DNA of 36,636 bases from Erysipelotrichia bacterium (GCA_009916335.1 SAAR01000004.1:1-36636), one strand, 5' to 3'; positions 15,122 to 24,501 are shown, counted from the stretch's first letter. The notes: a model not told the origin generated them from the letters alone. A program made the numbers and translations.

Positions 15122-16183
15122 TTAACTAACCTCCTTAGGAATATTAATAAATATTTTAAAGCCATTTTCATCACTGATATGGCATATGCCATGATAACTA
15201 AGTACACGCTCATTCATATTGTTTAACCCCATTCCATCTTTTATCTGTATTTGTGTACCATTATCATGAATGATAAATTGATAGAAATGATTACTTTCTA
15301 AAAAGTTGATATTAACGAGAGTAGCGTTAGAATGTTTCATGATATTGTTTAATGCTTCTTTTAAAATATTGATAAAACAGTATTTCATTTTCATATCCAT
15401 CATGTTTGTGGAAGAATAGGTAAAATTGACATTACAGAAACTAAATGGTTGAATGATCTTGTTCATCTCTATTTCTAAATTCAATGTATCTTCATGCAAG
15501 TCATGGACACTATTACGAATATTGTTCATCGCATTATCTAATGTTTCTTTCATATCGAGTAGTGGTTGTTTTAACTTTTCATCATGGTTAATCGTAATCA
15601 TTGCCCCAATTTGTAATAAAGAGCTAGACAAGTTATGACCAACACTATCATGAATTTCTCTAGCAATACGATTTCGTTCCTCTGCTTTTGCTAATTGAAT
15701 TTCATAGTCTTGCCGTTCTAATAATTCTTTTTGTTTTAATTCTTGTAAGATTTTTAATTCTTCACTATCATCTTTGATCTTTTTGTTTGTTTCATATAAA
15801 TGTATGATTTTCTCACTTTTCCATCGCAATAGATAGGTGAGTACACTTAAAAATAAAATGAAGATACTTTTTTGTACACCTATTTCATGGAAGTGTATGA
15901 ATAGAGGAAGAAGATAGATACTAGTATAGTAGATGTCTTTTCTTACACAAAAATCATAAATGATTAAAGGAATAAAAAAGATGAAATCACTAGAACAGAT
16001 GCTTAAAAGTAAGAAACTTATATTGATAAGATCACGCAGCTTACTTGTTTCAAAGTAGGAAAGTAAGCAACTGAAAATAAGCGATACAATAATAAATAAT
16101 ATATTTAAATCATGCCAATAAAAACTGACATAGAGTATAGTAGTAAGTATAAATAAGCTTAATTTATCAATTAATCGTAGCAT
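15122..16183 (-). CDS. DesK-type sensor histidine kinase
   Basis: This 353-residue membrane kinase has about five hydrophobic segments in residues 1-120, a likely coiled coil (about 130-170), a HisKA_3 dimerisation region with phosphoacceptor H178 in REIHDSVGHNL, and a C-terminal ATPase domain with HDNGTQ and the G-box DGMGLNNMNER. There is no large extracellular domain, so the signal is probably sensed in or at the membrane, as in DesK and LiaS-like kinases. It forms an operon with the response regulator and is divergent from the ABC exporter it likely controls. The AGAGG site is 8 bases from the ATG. Confidence 0.92.
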   Translation of the reverse strand: MLRLIDKLSLFILTTILYVSFYWHDLNILFIIVSLIFSCLLSYFETSKLRDLINISFLLLSICSSDFIFFIPLIIYDFCVRKDIYYTSIYLLPLFIHFHEIGVQKSIFILFLSVLTYLLRWKSEKIIHLYETNKKIKDDSEELKILQELKQKELLERQDYEIQLAKAEERNRIAREIHDSVGHNLSSSLLQIGAMITINHDEKLKQPLLDMKETLDNAMNNIRNSVHDLHEDTLNLEIEMNKIIQPFSFCNVNFTYSSTNMMDMKMKYCFINILKEALNNIMKHSNATLVNINFLESNHFYQFIIHDNGTQIQIKDGMGLNNMNERVLSYHGICHISDENGFKIFINIPKEVS

Positions 16184-16246
16184 GTTTTATTCCTCTCGTT
16201 ATGTATATCATATCATAAAAAAATAATCTTCACTGTTTTTGCAGGT

Positions 16247-16299
16247 GAAATATGACAACAATGAATCGAAATATGACATTTGTCAGATAGAAATATGAT
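16247..16299 (+). promoter_or_regulatory. Three phased direct repeats, candidate response regulator sites
   Basis: GAAATATGAC occurs at 16247 and 16268, and GAAATATGAT at 16290, spaced 21 and 22 bases, two helical turns. The middle copy extends into the inverted repeat TGACA-TT-TGTCA (16273-16284). They lie just upstream of a promoter with a poor -35 box. Confidence 0.55.
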
Positions 16300-16308
16300 G
16301 GGCGACAC

Positions 16309-16337
16309 TAAACTTTATTAATCATTATTCTTATAAT
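16309..16337 (+). promoter_or_regulatory. Promoter of the ABC exporter operon
   Basis: TATAAT at 16332-16337 is perfect, but the hexamer 17 bases upstream (TAAACT, 16309-16314) matches consensus at only three positions. This form usually needs an activator. Confidence 0.6.
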
Positions 16338-16364
16338 AAAGGTAAGGAAATGGAGGGTGTCATG

Positions 16365-17297
16365 ATGATTATAGAAGTGGAAAACCTAGTGAAGCGATAT
16401 GGTGATTTAATTGCGTTAAATCATTTTAATTTAAATGTGGAAGAAGGGGAAATATTAGGTTTATTAGGTCCTAATGGCAGTGGCAAAACAACATGTATTA
16501 ATTGTATGCTTTCTTTATTAACATATGATAAAGGAAAGATACGTTTGTTTAATCAAGAGATGAAACCAGATGCCTATCATATTAAAAAAGAAATTGGTGT
16601 GGTAATGCAGGAAGTTGCTGTTTTTGAGGAATTAAGTGTTTATGAGAATATTGATTATTTTTGTTCGCTATATGTGAATCAAAAAGCAAAAAGGAAGTCA
16701 TTGGTAGAAGAAGCGATTGCTTTAGTTGGATTAGAGGAATTTAAAAAGATGAAGCCTAAGAAATTGAGTGGAGGGTTACTTCGTCGATTGAATATTGCTT
16801 GTGGGATTGCTCATAAACCGAAATTGATTTTTTTAGATGAACCAACGGTGGCAGTGGATCCACAATCAAGAAATCGTATTTTGGAAAATATTAAACAATT
16901 GAATGCACAAGGAGCAACGATTATTTATACAACACACTATATGGAAGAAGTAGAGCAATTATGTAGTCGCATTGTTATTATGGACGAAGGGAAAATTGTT
17001 GCACAAGGAAGTAATGATGAATTAAAGTCAATGATCCAAACACATGAGAAAATAACCTTTGAAATAAAGGCGATACCAGAAACAATTTTACAGGAGTTAA
17101 AAGGGTTTCCTTCTATTTTAAAGGCAAGCTACCATAATGAGTTATTAGAGATTCATGTCGATAAAAAAGAGGGAATCTTAATTGATTTATTAGATTACTT
17201 TAAGCAAAAAAAGCTTTCCTTTAAAACGGTATATAGTGAAAAACCAACCTTAAATGATGTTTTCTTAGAAATTACAGGAAAGAAATTGAGGGATTGA
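16365..17297 (+). CDS. ABC-2 type exporter, ATP-binding protein
   Basis: This 310-residue ATPase has Walker A GPNGSGKTT, the Q-loop VVMQEVAVF, signature LSGGLLRRLNIA, Walker B LIFLDEPTVAVDP and the switch histidine in TTHYMEEVE. The extra C-terminal 80 residues are usual for DrrA/YvfR-like exporters. It would power the two permeases encoded next, to export a lipid, peptide or antibiotic. GGAGG (16352-16356) is 8 bases from the start at 16365; ATG at 16362 (one residue more) is possible, and ATG at 16350 overlaps the site. The substrate is unknown. Confidence 0.92.
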   Translation: MIIEVENLVKRYGDLIALNHFNLNVEEGEILGLLGPNGSGKTTCINCMLSLLTYDKGKIRLFNQEMKPDAYHIKKEIGVVMQEVAVFEELSVYENIDYFCSLYVNQKAKRKSLVEEAIALVGLEEFKKMKPKKLSGGLLRRLNIACGIAHKPKLIFLDEPTVAVDPQSRNRILENIKQLNAQGATIIYTTHYMEEVEQLCSRIVIMDEGKIVAQGSNDELKSMIQTHEKITFEIKAIPETILQELKGFPSILKASYHNELLEIHVDKKEGILIDLLDYFKQKKLSFKTVYSEKPTLNDVFLEITGKKLRD

Positions 17298-17299
17298 TG

Positions 17300-18427
17300 A
17301 TGGGCAGCTTTATTAAATATCGTTTAAAAATCTTTCTAAAAAATAAAACGATGATTTTTTGGACATTGCTTTTTCCTATTGCTTTAACAACGATGTTTTA
17401 CTTTGTTTTTTCTGATATACAATTTGTTGATGAAGTGAAGCCTTTTAAAATTGCCGTAGTCGATGGAAAGAATACGAATGTGAAACAATTGCTTTCTTCA
17501 CTTTCTGATAAACAAAGTGAAAATTATTTGCTTGATGTAATTTATGCTAGTGAAGATGAGGCAAAAGCTCTTGTCAAAGAACAAGAAGTAGAAGCGATGG
17601 TTGTTTTAGATAATCCAGTACAATTAGTGAGTATTCGTATGGGCTATAATCAGACAATTATGAAAAGTGTTTTAAACACCTATGAGCGTGTTTTTTCACA
17701 AGTGAATCATATTGCGTTAGAGAATCCACAAGCACTGAGTGATTTAGTCATAGAGGATTTATTAAAGAGTGATGTTTATTTTCATACACTAAACTCACAA
17801 GGAAGTCAAAAAGATATGAATACAACCTATTTTTATACCGCATTGGCTTTACTATGTATGTATGGGGCATTATGGGGCTGTATCATTACGCATGATATAC
17901 AAGCAAATCAAAGCAAAAGAGCAGCTCGTCTTAATTTAGCACCGATTTCAAAGAAGAAATTGTTATTTGCTGATTTTACTTTAGCGTATGGATTGATTAG
18001 TTTAGAATTATTTCTTTTATTTGCATATATGAAGTTTGTTTTACATGTAGCGTTTGGTCATCAATTATGGCTGATGTTATGTGTTTGTTTAGCTGGTATT
18101 TTAGCAATGTTAAGCGTAGGTGTCTTGTTTGGTACACTAAAACTAAACTGGAATAATAAAGTCGGTATCGTCAGTGGAGGAAGTGTCATTTTAAATTTCT
18201 TTGCTGGTATGATGGGAACAGGAATGCCTTACATGATTGAAAAATATGCACCAATTATGAAATTTATCAACCCTGCAGATTTAATTTCAAGATCATTTTC
18301 TTATCTGTATTACTACGATGATCTATCGCTTGTCTATGTCAATATAGGGATATTGTTAATGATGGGAATGATTTTTTCGCTATTTGCTTACTATCGAATG
18401 AGGAGGGAATCTTATGCAAGTATTTAA
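17300..18427 (+). CDS. ABC-2 type exporter, permease 1
   Basis: This 375-residue membrane protein has an N-terminal helix (about 18-38), a large extracytoplasmic domain (about 40-170) and five further membrane segments, the ABC-2 permease layout. Start 17300 is 7 bases after GAGGG inside the ATPase gene; ATG 17297 adds one residue and overlaps the ATPase stop codon. It ends overlapping permease 2 by 14 bases. The two permeases are likely to form a heterodimer with the ATPase dimer. Confidence 0.88.
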   Translation: MGSFIKYRLKIFLKNKTMIFWTLLFPIALTTMFYFVFSDIQFVDEVKPFKIAVVDGKNTNVKQLLSSLSDKQSENYLLDVIYASEDEAKALVKEQEVEAMVVLDNPVQLVSIRMGYNQTIMKSVLNTYERVFSQVNHIALENPQALSDLVIEDLLKSDVYFHTLNSQGSQKDMNTTYFYTALALLCMYGALWGCIITHDIQANQSKRAARLNLAPISKKKLLFADFTLAYGLISLELFLLFAYMKFVLHVAFGHQLWLMLCVCLAGILAMLSVGVLFGTLKLNWNNKVGIVSGGSVILNFFAGMMGTGMPYMIEKYAPIMKFINPADLISRSFSYLYYYDDLSLVYVNIGILLMMGMIFSLFAYYRMRRESYASI

Positions 18428-19559
18428 AGTGTTCTTTAAAATTCTAAGAGAAAATATACCTTCTTTGCTTATTTATTTCATTATGACTTTCTTTTGTGCT
18501 ATTTTGTTTGTGAAAGTAGGCGTTGAGCAAGTGAAAACGAATGTAGAAATAAAGCCTAGTATTGCGATTGTCAATCAAAGCGATAGTGAATATGCCAAAG
18601 GACTAGTGGATTATCTCGATGAGAAATGCAATGTAGCAACCATCGAAGAAGATTTAATTGAAGATGCTTTATTTTATCGTCAAATATCCTATGTGTTGTA
18701 TATTCCTAGTGATTTTGAAAGTCAGTTGTTAAGTGGTAAACAAGTAGCGTTGAATGTTAAAAGTGTCGTTGATGCTGCGGATTCGTATTTAGCGAAACAA
18801 TATGTAGAAAGCTATCTATCTACGATACAAAACAATATAAAATATAGTGGGAGTCAAGATAGTGAAAAGCTGATTAAAATGACGCAAACAGATTTAGGCA
18901 ATGATGTACAAACTACTTTGTTAAATAAAAAAGGAAAAGAAACAGTGAATCACTATTTGAATTTTTTAAGCTATACATTCTGTTGTTGTTTAATCGGTGG
19001 TATTGGTTATGCGATGTCGGTTTTTAATAGACGTGAAATCAGACGAAGAAATGTCGTTTCGCCATTAAGCAGTATGCATATGAGTATGCAACAAGTGCTC
19101 GCTTTCATTCTTTATGCATTATTGTTAGGTGTTGTTTCTATTGTTTTTGCTTATCTGGTTTTTCCAGCAGGTATGAGTGAAAGCTTTGCACCTTATATGG
19201 TACTTAACACATTTGTTACCTTAGTGCCTGCATTAGGATTAGCGTATTTAATTGGAACCTTTGTTCCTTCTTTGCAAATACAAACAGGATTATCGAATGT
19301 ACTATGTTTGATTCTTGCTTTTTTAGGAGGTAGTTTTGTTCCTCAGAAATATTTAAGTGAGTCATTATTAAGAGTGGGAACTTTTACACCTAATTATTGG
19401 TTTGTGAAAGCGAACAACGCTTTATATAATTTACAAATTTTCGATTTTGAACATTTAAAAGAAATTTATATGTATATGGGAATCCAAATATTATTTGGGA
19501 TTGCATTTATTTTGATTGCATTGATTTATGCAAAACAAAGACGAAACAATGTTGTTTAA
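18414..19559 (+). CDS. ABC-2 type exporter, permease 2
   Basis: This 381-residue membrane protein has the same layout as permease 1: an N-terminal helix (about 15-35), an extracytoplasmic domain (about 40-175) and five C-terminal membrane segments, ending in basic residues. AGGAGGG precedes the ATG, which lies 14 bases inside the end of permease 1. The pair probably arose by duplication of an ABC-2 permease and has since diverged. A terminator follows. Confidence 0.88.
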   Translation: MQVFKVFFKILRENIPSLLIYFIMTFFCAILFVKVGVEQVKTNVEIKPSIAIVNQSDSEYAKGLVDYLDEKCNVATIEEDLIEDALFYRQISYVLYIPSDFESQLLSGKQVALNVKSVVDAADSYLAKQYVESYLSTIQNNIKYSGSQDSEKLIKMTQTDLGNDVQTTLLNKKGKETVNHYLNFLSYTFCCCLIGGIGYAMSVFNRREIRRRNVVSPLSSMHMSMQQVLAFILYALLLGVVSIVFAYLVFPAGMSESFAPYMVLNTFVTLVPALGLAYLIGTFVPSLQIQTGLSNVLCLILAFLGGSFVPQKYLSESLLRVGTFTPNYWFVKANNALYNLQIFDFEHLKEIYMYMGIQILFGIAFILIALIYAKQRRNNVV

Positions 19560-19598
19560 TAAATAAGACATAAGTGAGAATCCTATACTTTTTAGCTT

Positions 19599-19622
19599 AG
19601 CAATCTTAACAGATTGCTTTTC
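19599..19622 (+). terminator. Terminator after the ABC exporter operon
   Basis: Arms AGCAATCT (19599-19606) and AGATTGCT (19611-19618) with a TAAC loop are followed by TTTTC. Confidence 0.75.
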
Positions 19623-19672
19623 TTCTGTTTTGTGTTTGTGTTAAAATACTTCTATATAGGAGATAGATAAAT

Positions 19673-20392
19673 ATGAATATTATTTTTGATGTAGATGATA
19701 CTCTTTATGATCAAACACAACCTTTTAAACGTGCTTTCAATAAACTTTGGAAAGGAAAGTATGAGGTTGATTTAGATGCATTGTATCGAATAAGTCGTGA
19801 ATACAGCAATGCGATTTTTGATCAAGTATTAAGTAAAAAAATCAGTATTGATGAATCTGGTGTATATCGTATTCAAATGGCAATGAAAGATTTTGGCTAT
19901 GTAATAGATGAAAAGGAGGCATTAACGTTTCAATTAGCGTATCGTCATTTTCAAGGGGATATTATAATGAGTGAAACGATGCAAAAAATTTTGACTTATT
20001 GTAAGAGGAAGCAAGTAAAGTTAGGGGTTTTGACAAATGGAATCAGTGCCCATCAGCATAAGAAAATTGCAGGTTTGCATTTGCAGCAATGGATCAAGAA
20101 AGACTTTTTATTTGTATCTGATGATATAGGGGCATCAAAACCTGATCCAAAAGCATTTGCTATATTAGAAGAAAAGATGCACTTAGAGAAAGAGAATACT
20201 TATTATATTGGCGATTCTTTAACACATGATGTGATGGGAGCCAAACAAGCAGGTTGGCATGTTATCTGGCTGGATCGTAGAGGAAATGATGCATCGACAT
20301 GTGCCTATACACCTTATTATACTGTAAAAAGTGAGGAAGAGCTGTTTACTTTACTGCAAGCGTTAATGGAAAGTTTTCCACCTGTTAAATAA
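19673..20392 (+). CDS. HAD superfamily hydrolase (YjjG-like)
   Basis: This 239-residue cytosolic phosphatase has HAD motif I DVDDTLYDQ, motif II TNG, motif III lysine in SKPDPKAF, and motif IV GDSLTHDVMGAKQAG. The helical cap between motifs I and II places it with YjjG-type nucleotidases and similar small-molecule phosphatases. AGGAGA precedes the ATG. It is monocistronic, bracketed by two terminators. The substrate is not known; a pyrimidine nucleotide or sugar phosphate is likely. Confidence 0.87.
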   Translation: MNIIFDVDDTLYDQTQPFKRAFNKLWKGKYEVDLDALYRISREYSNAIFDQVLSKKISIDESGVYRIQMAMKDFGYVIDEKEALTFQLAYRHFQGDIIMSETMQKILTYCKRKQVKLGVLTNGISAHQHKKIAGLHLQQWIKKDFLFVSDDIGASKPDPKAFAILEEKMHLEKENTYYIGDSLTHDVMGAKQAGWHVIWLDRRGNDASTCAYTPYYTVKSEEELFTLLQALMESFPPVK

Positions 20393-20414
20393 ACAATATA
20401 AAAGGTTAAGTAAG

Positions 20415-20438
20415 AAGTGAATACAAGTTCACTTTTTC
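20415..20438 (+). terminator. Terminator after the HAD hydrolase gene
   Basis: Arms AAGTGAA and TTCACTT with a 6-base loop run into TTTTT. Confidence 0.75.
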
Positions 20439-20519
20439 ATTTGTGATAGAAATTTGTAGGAAAAGTAAAAGAACATCATTTTATTTTGTTTAATTAATGC
20501 GTAATTGTTTTAAATACGT

Positions 20520-20525
20520 TATAAT
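20520..20525 (+). promoter_or_regulatory. Candidate -10 box for the trhP1-trhP2-proS operon
   Basis: TATAAT lies 27 bases before the trhP1 start. No convincing -35 box is found at the right distance. Confidence 0.4.
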
Positions 20526-20551
20526 GTATGAGTTAAAAAAGAGGTGGAAAT

Positions 20552-21445
20552 ATGGTTAACATCATTGCTTCTCCGTATGTGAAAGAAGATATTATAAAAT
20601 TAAAAGCAGCTGGTGCAAACAGTGTTGTTTTAGGTATGCCTTTTTTTAGTGTTCGCTCAACAAGTCATTTTGATAATGAAACATTAAAAGAAGTAAGAAT
20701 AGAGTGTCGAAAAGAAGGGTTAGCATGCTATGTGTTGATGAATCGTTTTTTTGTGGAAAGTGAATTAGAGAAGTTGCGTATACAGTTAGCTTATTTAAAA
20801 GAAATCAATGTCGATGGGATTTATTTTAGTGATATGGGTGTTTTTTATGAGGCTCAAAAGTTAGCCTTAGAAGATAAGATGATGTATAATCCTGATACCA
20901 TTTTAACAAATTCAGCCGATGTATTGGCATATATGGATTTAGGCATGAAGATGTGCACACTGGCGAAAGAAATTACATTAGAGGATATGGTGAAAATTGG
21001 CAATAAAGTGCAAAGTAATGTAGAAGTCATTATTCATGGTAGACTTAATATGATGCATTCTAAGCGTGATTTATTAACAAATTATATGCACTTTATTAAA
21101 CAGGAGCATCATTTAAAAGATAAAACAGATTTATATTTAATGGAAGAAAATAGAGAAGAACATATGCCGATTATTGAAGATGAACATGGGACACATATTT
21201 TTACAGGGTTTACATTATGCAGCTTTGAAGAAGTGGAAGATTTGATTCATGCACATATTAACAATTTAAGAATTGAAAGTATGTTTTATTCTATTGATGA
21301 AGTTTGTGCGATTATCAAAGATTATCGCAAGGTAATCGATCATCTTGCAGATGGTAGAGCAATGTTTAAATTATATGAACAACAATATCCTAACCAAAAT
21401 ATTACGAAAGGATTTCTATATAAGAAAACAGGGCTTAGAAAATAA
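20552..21445 (+). CDS. trhP1: U32 family protein, tRNA uridine-34 hydroxylation (TrhP1/YrrN-like)
   Basis: This 297-residue protein has the length and character of B. subtilis YrrN, the short member of the U32 pair that forms 5-hydroxyuridine at tRNA position 34 with prephenate as the hydroxyl-related cofactor. It reads IIASPYVKEDIIKLKAAGANSVVLGMP, the usual TIM-barrel start. Unlike TrhP2, it lacks the cysteine-rich U32 signature. It overlaps trhP2 by one base (TAATG). The trmR methyltransferase found beside this pair in Bacillus is absent here. Older annotations call it a peptidase, which is unlikely. Confidence 0.8.
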   Translation: MVNIIASPYVKEDIIKLKAAGANSVVLGMPFFSVRSTSHFDNETLKEVRIECRKEGLACYVLMNRFFVESELEKLRIQLAYLKEINVDGIYFSDMGVFYEAQKLALEDKMMYNPDTILTNSADVLAYMDLGMKMCTLAKEITLEDMVKIGNKVQSNVEVIIHGRLNMMHSKRDLLTNYMHFIKQEHHLKDKTDLYLMEENREEHMPIIEDEHGTHIFTGFTLCSFEEVEDLIHAHINNLRIESMFYSIDEVCAIIKDYRKVIDHLADGRAMFKLYEQQYPNQNITKGFLYKKTGLRK

Positions 21446-22668
21446 TGAAAAAGATAGAATTATTAGCACCTGCAGGTGATTTGGAGCGATTAAAGTTAGC
21501 GATTCGTTATGGGGCAAATGCTGTCTATATTGGTGGAAAGCGTTTCTCCTTGCGTTCACGAGCAAGTAATTTTGATATAGAGGATATTGCACAAGGGGTA
21601 CAGTTTGCGAAAGAACATGATGCACATATTCATGTAACAGTAAATATGATTCCCCATGAAGAAGATTTAGAAGGGTTGAAACAATACCTTCAAGATTTAG
21701 AAAGAATTGGTGTAAGTGCGATTATTGTGGCAAGTTATAGTATTATGAAGTTGGCAAAAGAGGTCGCACCAAATTTAGAAGTACATGTGAGTACACAGCA
21801 TTCTTCCACAAATTCAAGTGTTGTTTCTTTTTGGCAAGCACAGGGAATGGATCGTGTTGTGTTGGCAAGAGAATGTTCTTTAACTGATATTGAACAAACT
21901 TGTGCGAATGCAAATATTGCCATAGAAGCTTTTATTCATGGAGGTATGTGTATTTCTTATTCAGGAAGATGTACTTTAAGCAACAACATGACAACACGAG
22001 ATGCAAATCGTGGTGGTTGTGCACAAAGCTGTCGATGGAAGTATCGCTTATATGATAAAGATACACCTCTTTATGAGGAAGAACATATGTTCTCAATGAG
22101 CAGTAAAGATTTATGTGCGATTGATTACATACCAGCCTTAATTAAAGCAGGCGTTTCTTCTTTGAAAATTGAGGGACGAATGAAATCACAGTATTATGTT
22201 GCAAGTGTCATTCGTGCGTATCGTATGTGTATTGATGAATATTATGCAAAAGGATATGTAAGTGAAACGACGATGCATTTATGCAAACAAGAATTAGCAA
22301 AAGCAGAAAATCGTAAAACAGCAGTTGGTTTTTATGCAGGTATGCCTAAAAGTGAAGATCATTTATATGGAATTAATGGAGCAGGTGTATCACAAGAATT
22401 TATTGCTTATGTAGTAGCGTATGACAAAGCAAGTAAGATAGCGACATTAGAAGTGCGAAATAATTTTTCATCAAACATAGAATGTGAGGCATTTGGTCCA
22501 CATTTGGCAAATACAACCTTTATCATGGGGGATATTTATGATGAAAATAACGAGTTGTTAGAAGTGGCAAAAACACCGATGCAAATTGTCAAGGTGAATA
22601 TTGATGTGCCATTACAAAGACATGATATGATTCGTAAGATTATGAAAGAAAAAGAATATGTTTATTAG
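21445..22668 (+). CDS. trhP2: U32 family protein, tRNA uridine-34 hydroxylation (TrhP2/YrrO-like)
   Basis: This 407-residue protein resembles YrrO. It carries the U32 signature EAFIHGGMCISYSGRC and a following run GGCAQSCRW; these cysteines are likely iron-sulfur ligands. The N-terminal barrel begins IELLAPAGDLERLKLAIRYGANAVYIGG. With TrhP1 it would hydroxylate U34 of tRNAs that read NNU/A/G/C boxes, including tRNA-Pro. It is followed 11 bases later by proS with an AGGAGG site, so the three genes are one transcript. RlhA, the related rRNA C2501 enzyme, is larger and less likely. Confidence 0.83.
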   Translation: MKKIELLAPAGDLERLKLAIRYGANAVYIGGKRFSLRSRASNFDIEDIAQGVQFAKEHDAHIHVTVNMIPHEEDLEGLKQYLQDLERIGVSAIIVASYSIMKLAKEVAPNLEVHVSTQHSSTNSSVVSFWQAQGMDRVVLARECSLTDIEQTCANANIAIEAFIHGGMCISYSGRCTLSNNMTTRDANRGGCAQSCRWKYRLYDKDTPLYEEEHMFSMSSKDLCAIDYIPALIKAGVSSLKIEGRMKSQYYVASVIRAYRMCIDEYYAKGYVSETTMHLCKQELAKAENRKTAVGFYAGMPKSEDHLYGINGAGVSQEFIAYVVAYDKASKIATLEVRNNFSSNIECEAFGPHLANTTFIMGDIYDENNELLEVAKTPMQIVKVNIDVPLQRHDMIRKIMKEKEYVY

Positions 22669-22679
22669 GAGGATGCGTA

Positions 22680-24365
22680 ATGAAGTTAAAAAATAGTTTC
22701 TTTTATACGATAAGAGAAGATGCAAAAGATGAAGATAGTAGAAGTGGAAATTTATTAGTAAGAGCAGGAATGATTAAAAAGAGTAGTAGTGGTATTTATA
22801 TGATCATGCCAATGGGGAAAAGAGTATTACATAAGATTGAAAACATTGTGCGTGAGGAAATGGATCGTGCTGGGGCACAGGAATTGTTGATGCCTGCTTT
22901 AATTCCTGAAGAAGTATATGAAAAAAGTGGACGTCGTGAAGCCTTTGGGTCTAATATGTTTACTTTAAAAGATCGTTATCAAAAAAATTATGTATTAGGA
23001 CCAACACATGAAGAGTTGTTTACTTATGCGGCGATGATGAAAGGAAAGTCATACAAAGATTTTCCATATAACTTATACCAGATTCAAACAAAATTTAGAG
23101 ATGAAACAAGACCTCGTTATGGTTTGATTCGTGTGCGTGAATTTATTATGAAAGATGCGTATTCTTTCGATATTGATGAAGCAGGATTACATGAAAGTTA
23201 TATGAAGATGTTCAATGCGTATAAAAACATCATGAAACGTTGTGATTTAAACTATAAGATTGTAAAAGCTGATACAGGAGCGATGGGTGGTTCTTTAAGT
23301 GAAGAATTTCAAGCAATTAGTGAAATTGGCGAAGATGTTGTTGTTACTTGTGAACATTGTGGTTTTGCAAGTAATTTAGAAATTACAGAGGTCGTTGATA
23401 CAAGTGAGGAAAGTGAAGAAGCTTGTCAAAAAATGGAAGTTGTTGCCACACCAAATGCGAAAACAATAGCAGAAGTAGCTGCTTTCTTCCATCGTGATGT
23501 GAAAGATTTTGTGAAAACGTTAATCTATAAGGTAGATGGAAAGCTATATGCATTCTTATTAAAAGGGAATCGTGAATTAAACGAAACAAAAGTGTTGAAA
23601 TTGTTAGCGGCAAATGAGATGGAGTTGGCAAGCTTTGAAGAAGTAGAAAAAGTAACACATGCCAAAGTTGGATTTGCAGGACCTGTTGGTTTAGAATGTC
23701 CAATTGTTATGGATCGTGAAGTAGCGAAGATGAAAAACTTCATTGTTGGGGCAAATCAAAGTGATCACCATATTGTCAATGTGAATGTTGATGATTTTAG
23801 TGTGGAATGTATTAGTGATATTGCACAAGTACAGGAAGGGGATATTTGTCCAGTATGTAAACAACCACTTACTTTCTGTAAAGGAATTGAAGTAGGAAAT
23901 ACATTTAAATTAGGAACGAAGTATGCCAAAGCATTAAACCTTTTATATTTAGATAAGGAACAAAAACAGCATCCAGTAGAAATGGGTTGCTATGGGTTTG
24001 GTTTAGAAAGATGTATGGCAAGTATAGTGGAACAACACAATGATGAAAATGGAATTATTTGGCCAATGAGTGTAGCCCCTTACCAAGTAGGAATCGTCAT
24101 TGTTAATATGAAAGATGAAGCACAAGTTCGTGTTGCAAATCAAATTTATGAAACATTAAGCAATGCAGGGATTGATGTATTATTAGATGATCGTGATGAA
24201 CGTGTAGGTGTAAAATTTAAAGATATGGAATTGATCGGCTTACCTTTACGCATTACGGTTGGTAAACATATTGTGAATAATGAAGTAGAATTTAAAGAGC
24301 GTTGTAAAGAAAATCAAAATCTTTCGATTGATGAAATCTTAAGTGCAGTACAAGCAAAAATGTAA
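22680..24365 (+). CDS. proS: Prolyl-tRNA synthetase, bacterial type with editing domain
   Basis: This 561-residue class II synthetase charges tRNA-Pro. Motif 2 appears in FRDETRPRYGLIRVREFIMKD (about 139-159, written here in pieces FRDETRP and GLIRVREF), and motif 3 in GFGLERCMAS. The insertion between them (about 225-400) is the editing domain of the bacterial form. Length matches the family. It is the third gene after trhP1-trhP2. There is no T-box leader because the gap to trhP2 is only 11 bases; any such control would have to act at the upstream promoter, where I see none. Confidence 0.95.
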   Translation: MKLKNSFFYTIREDAKDEDSRSGNLLVRAGMIKKSSSGIYMIMPMGKRVLHKIENIVREEMDRAGAQELLMPALIPEEVYEKSGRREAFGSNMFTLKDRYQKNYVLGPTHEELFTYAAMMKGKSYKDFPYNLYQIQTKFRDETRPRYGLIRVREFIMKDAYSFDIDEAGLHESYMKMFNAYKNIMKRCDLNYKIVKADTGAMGGSLSEEFQAISEIGEDVVVTCEHCGFASNLEITEVVDTSEESEEACQKMEVVATPNAKTIAEVAAFFHRDVKDFVKTLIYKVDGKLYAFLLKGNRELNETKVLKLLAANEMELASFEEVEKVTHAKVGFAGPVGLECPIVMDREVAKMKNFIVGANQSDHHIVNVNVDDFSVECISDIAQVQEGDICPVCKQPLTFCKGIEVGNTFKLGTKYAKALNLLYLDKEQKQHPVEMGCYGFGLERCMASIVEQHNDENGIIWPMSVAPYQVGIVIVNMKDEAQVRVANQIYETLSNAGIDVLLDDRDERVGVKFKDMELIGLPLRITVGKHIVNNEVEFKERCKENQNLSIDEILSAVQAKM

Positions 24366-24386
24366 GAATTAAGAGTGAAAAGTGGA

Positions 24387-24424
24387 ATGAAAATGGTTTC
24401 ATAAAGGTATTGAAAAGTATTTCA
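24387..24424. promoter_or_regulatory. Two small palindromes upstream of the PEPCK-like gene
   Basis: ATGAAA-ATGG-TTTCAT (24387-24402) and TGAAA-AGTA-TTTCA (24411-24424) share the form TGAAA-N4-TTTCA, with centres 23 bases apart, about two helical turns. They end 9 bases before the -35 box. A paired operator is inferred. Confidence 0.4.
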
Positions 24425-24432
24425 TTTTATTC

Positions 24433-24461
24433 TTTCCATTTAATGTTATTTATTGTATAAT
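24433..24461 (+). promoter_or_regulatory. Promoter of the PEPCK/HprK-like gene
   Basis: TTTCCA (24433-24438) and TATAAT (24456-24461) are 17 bases apart, 40 bases before the start codon. Confidence 0.65.
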
Positions 24462-24501
24462 AATTTTCGTATACAAGAAAAAAAGAAAGTAGGTATAAAA
24501 G

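Noticed and set aside
22669..22679. T-box leader for proS
   Set aside because: Only 11 bases separate trhP2 and proS, too short for any leader structure.
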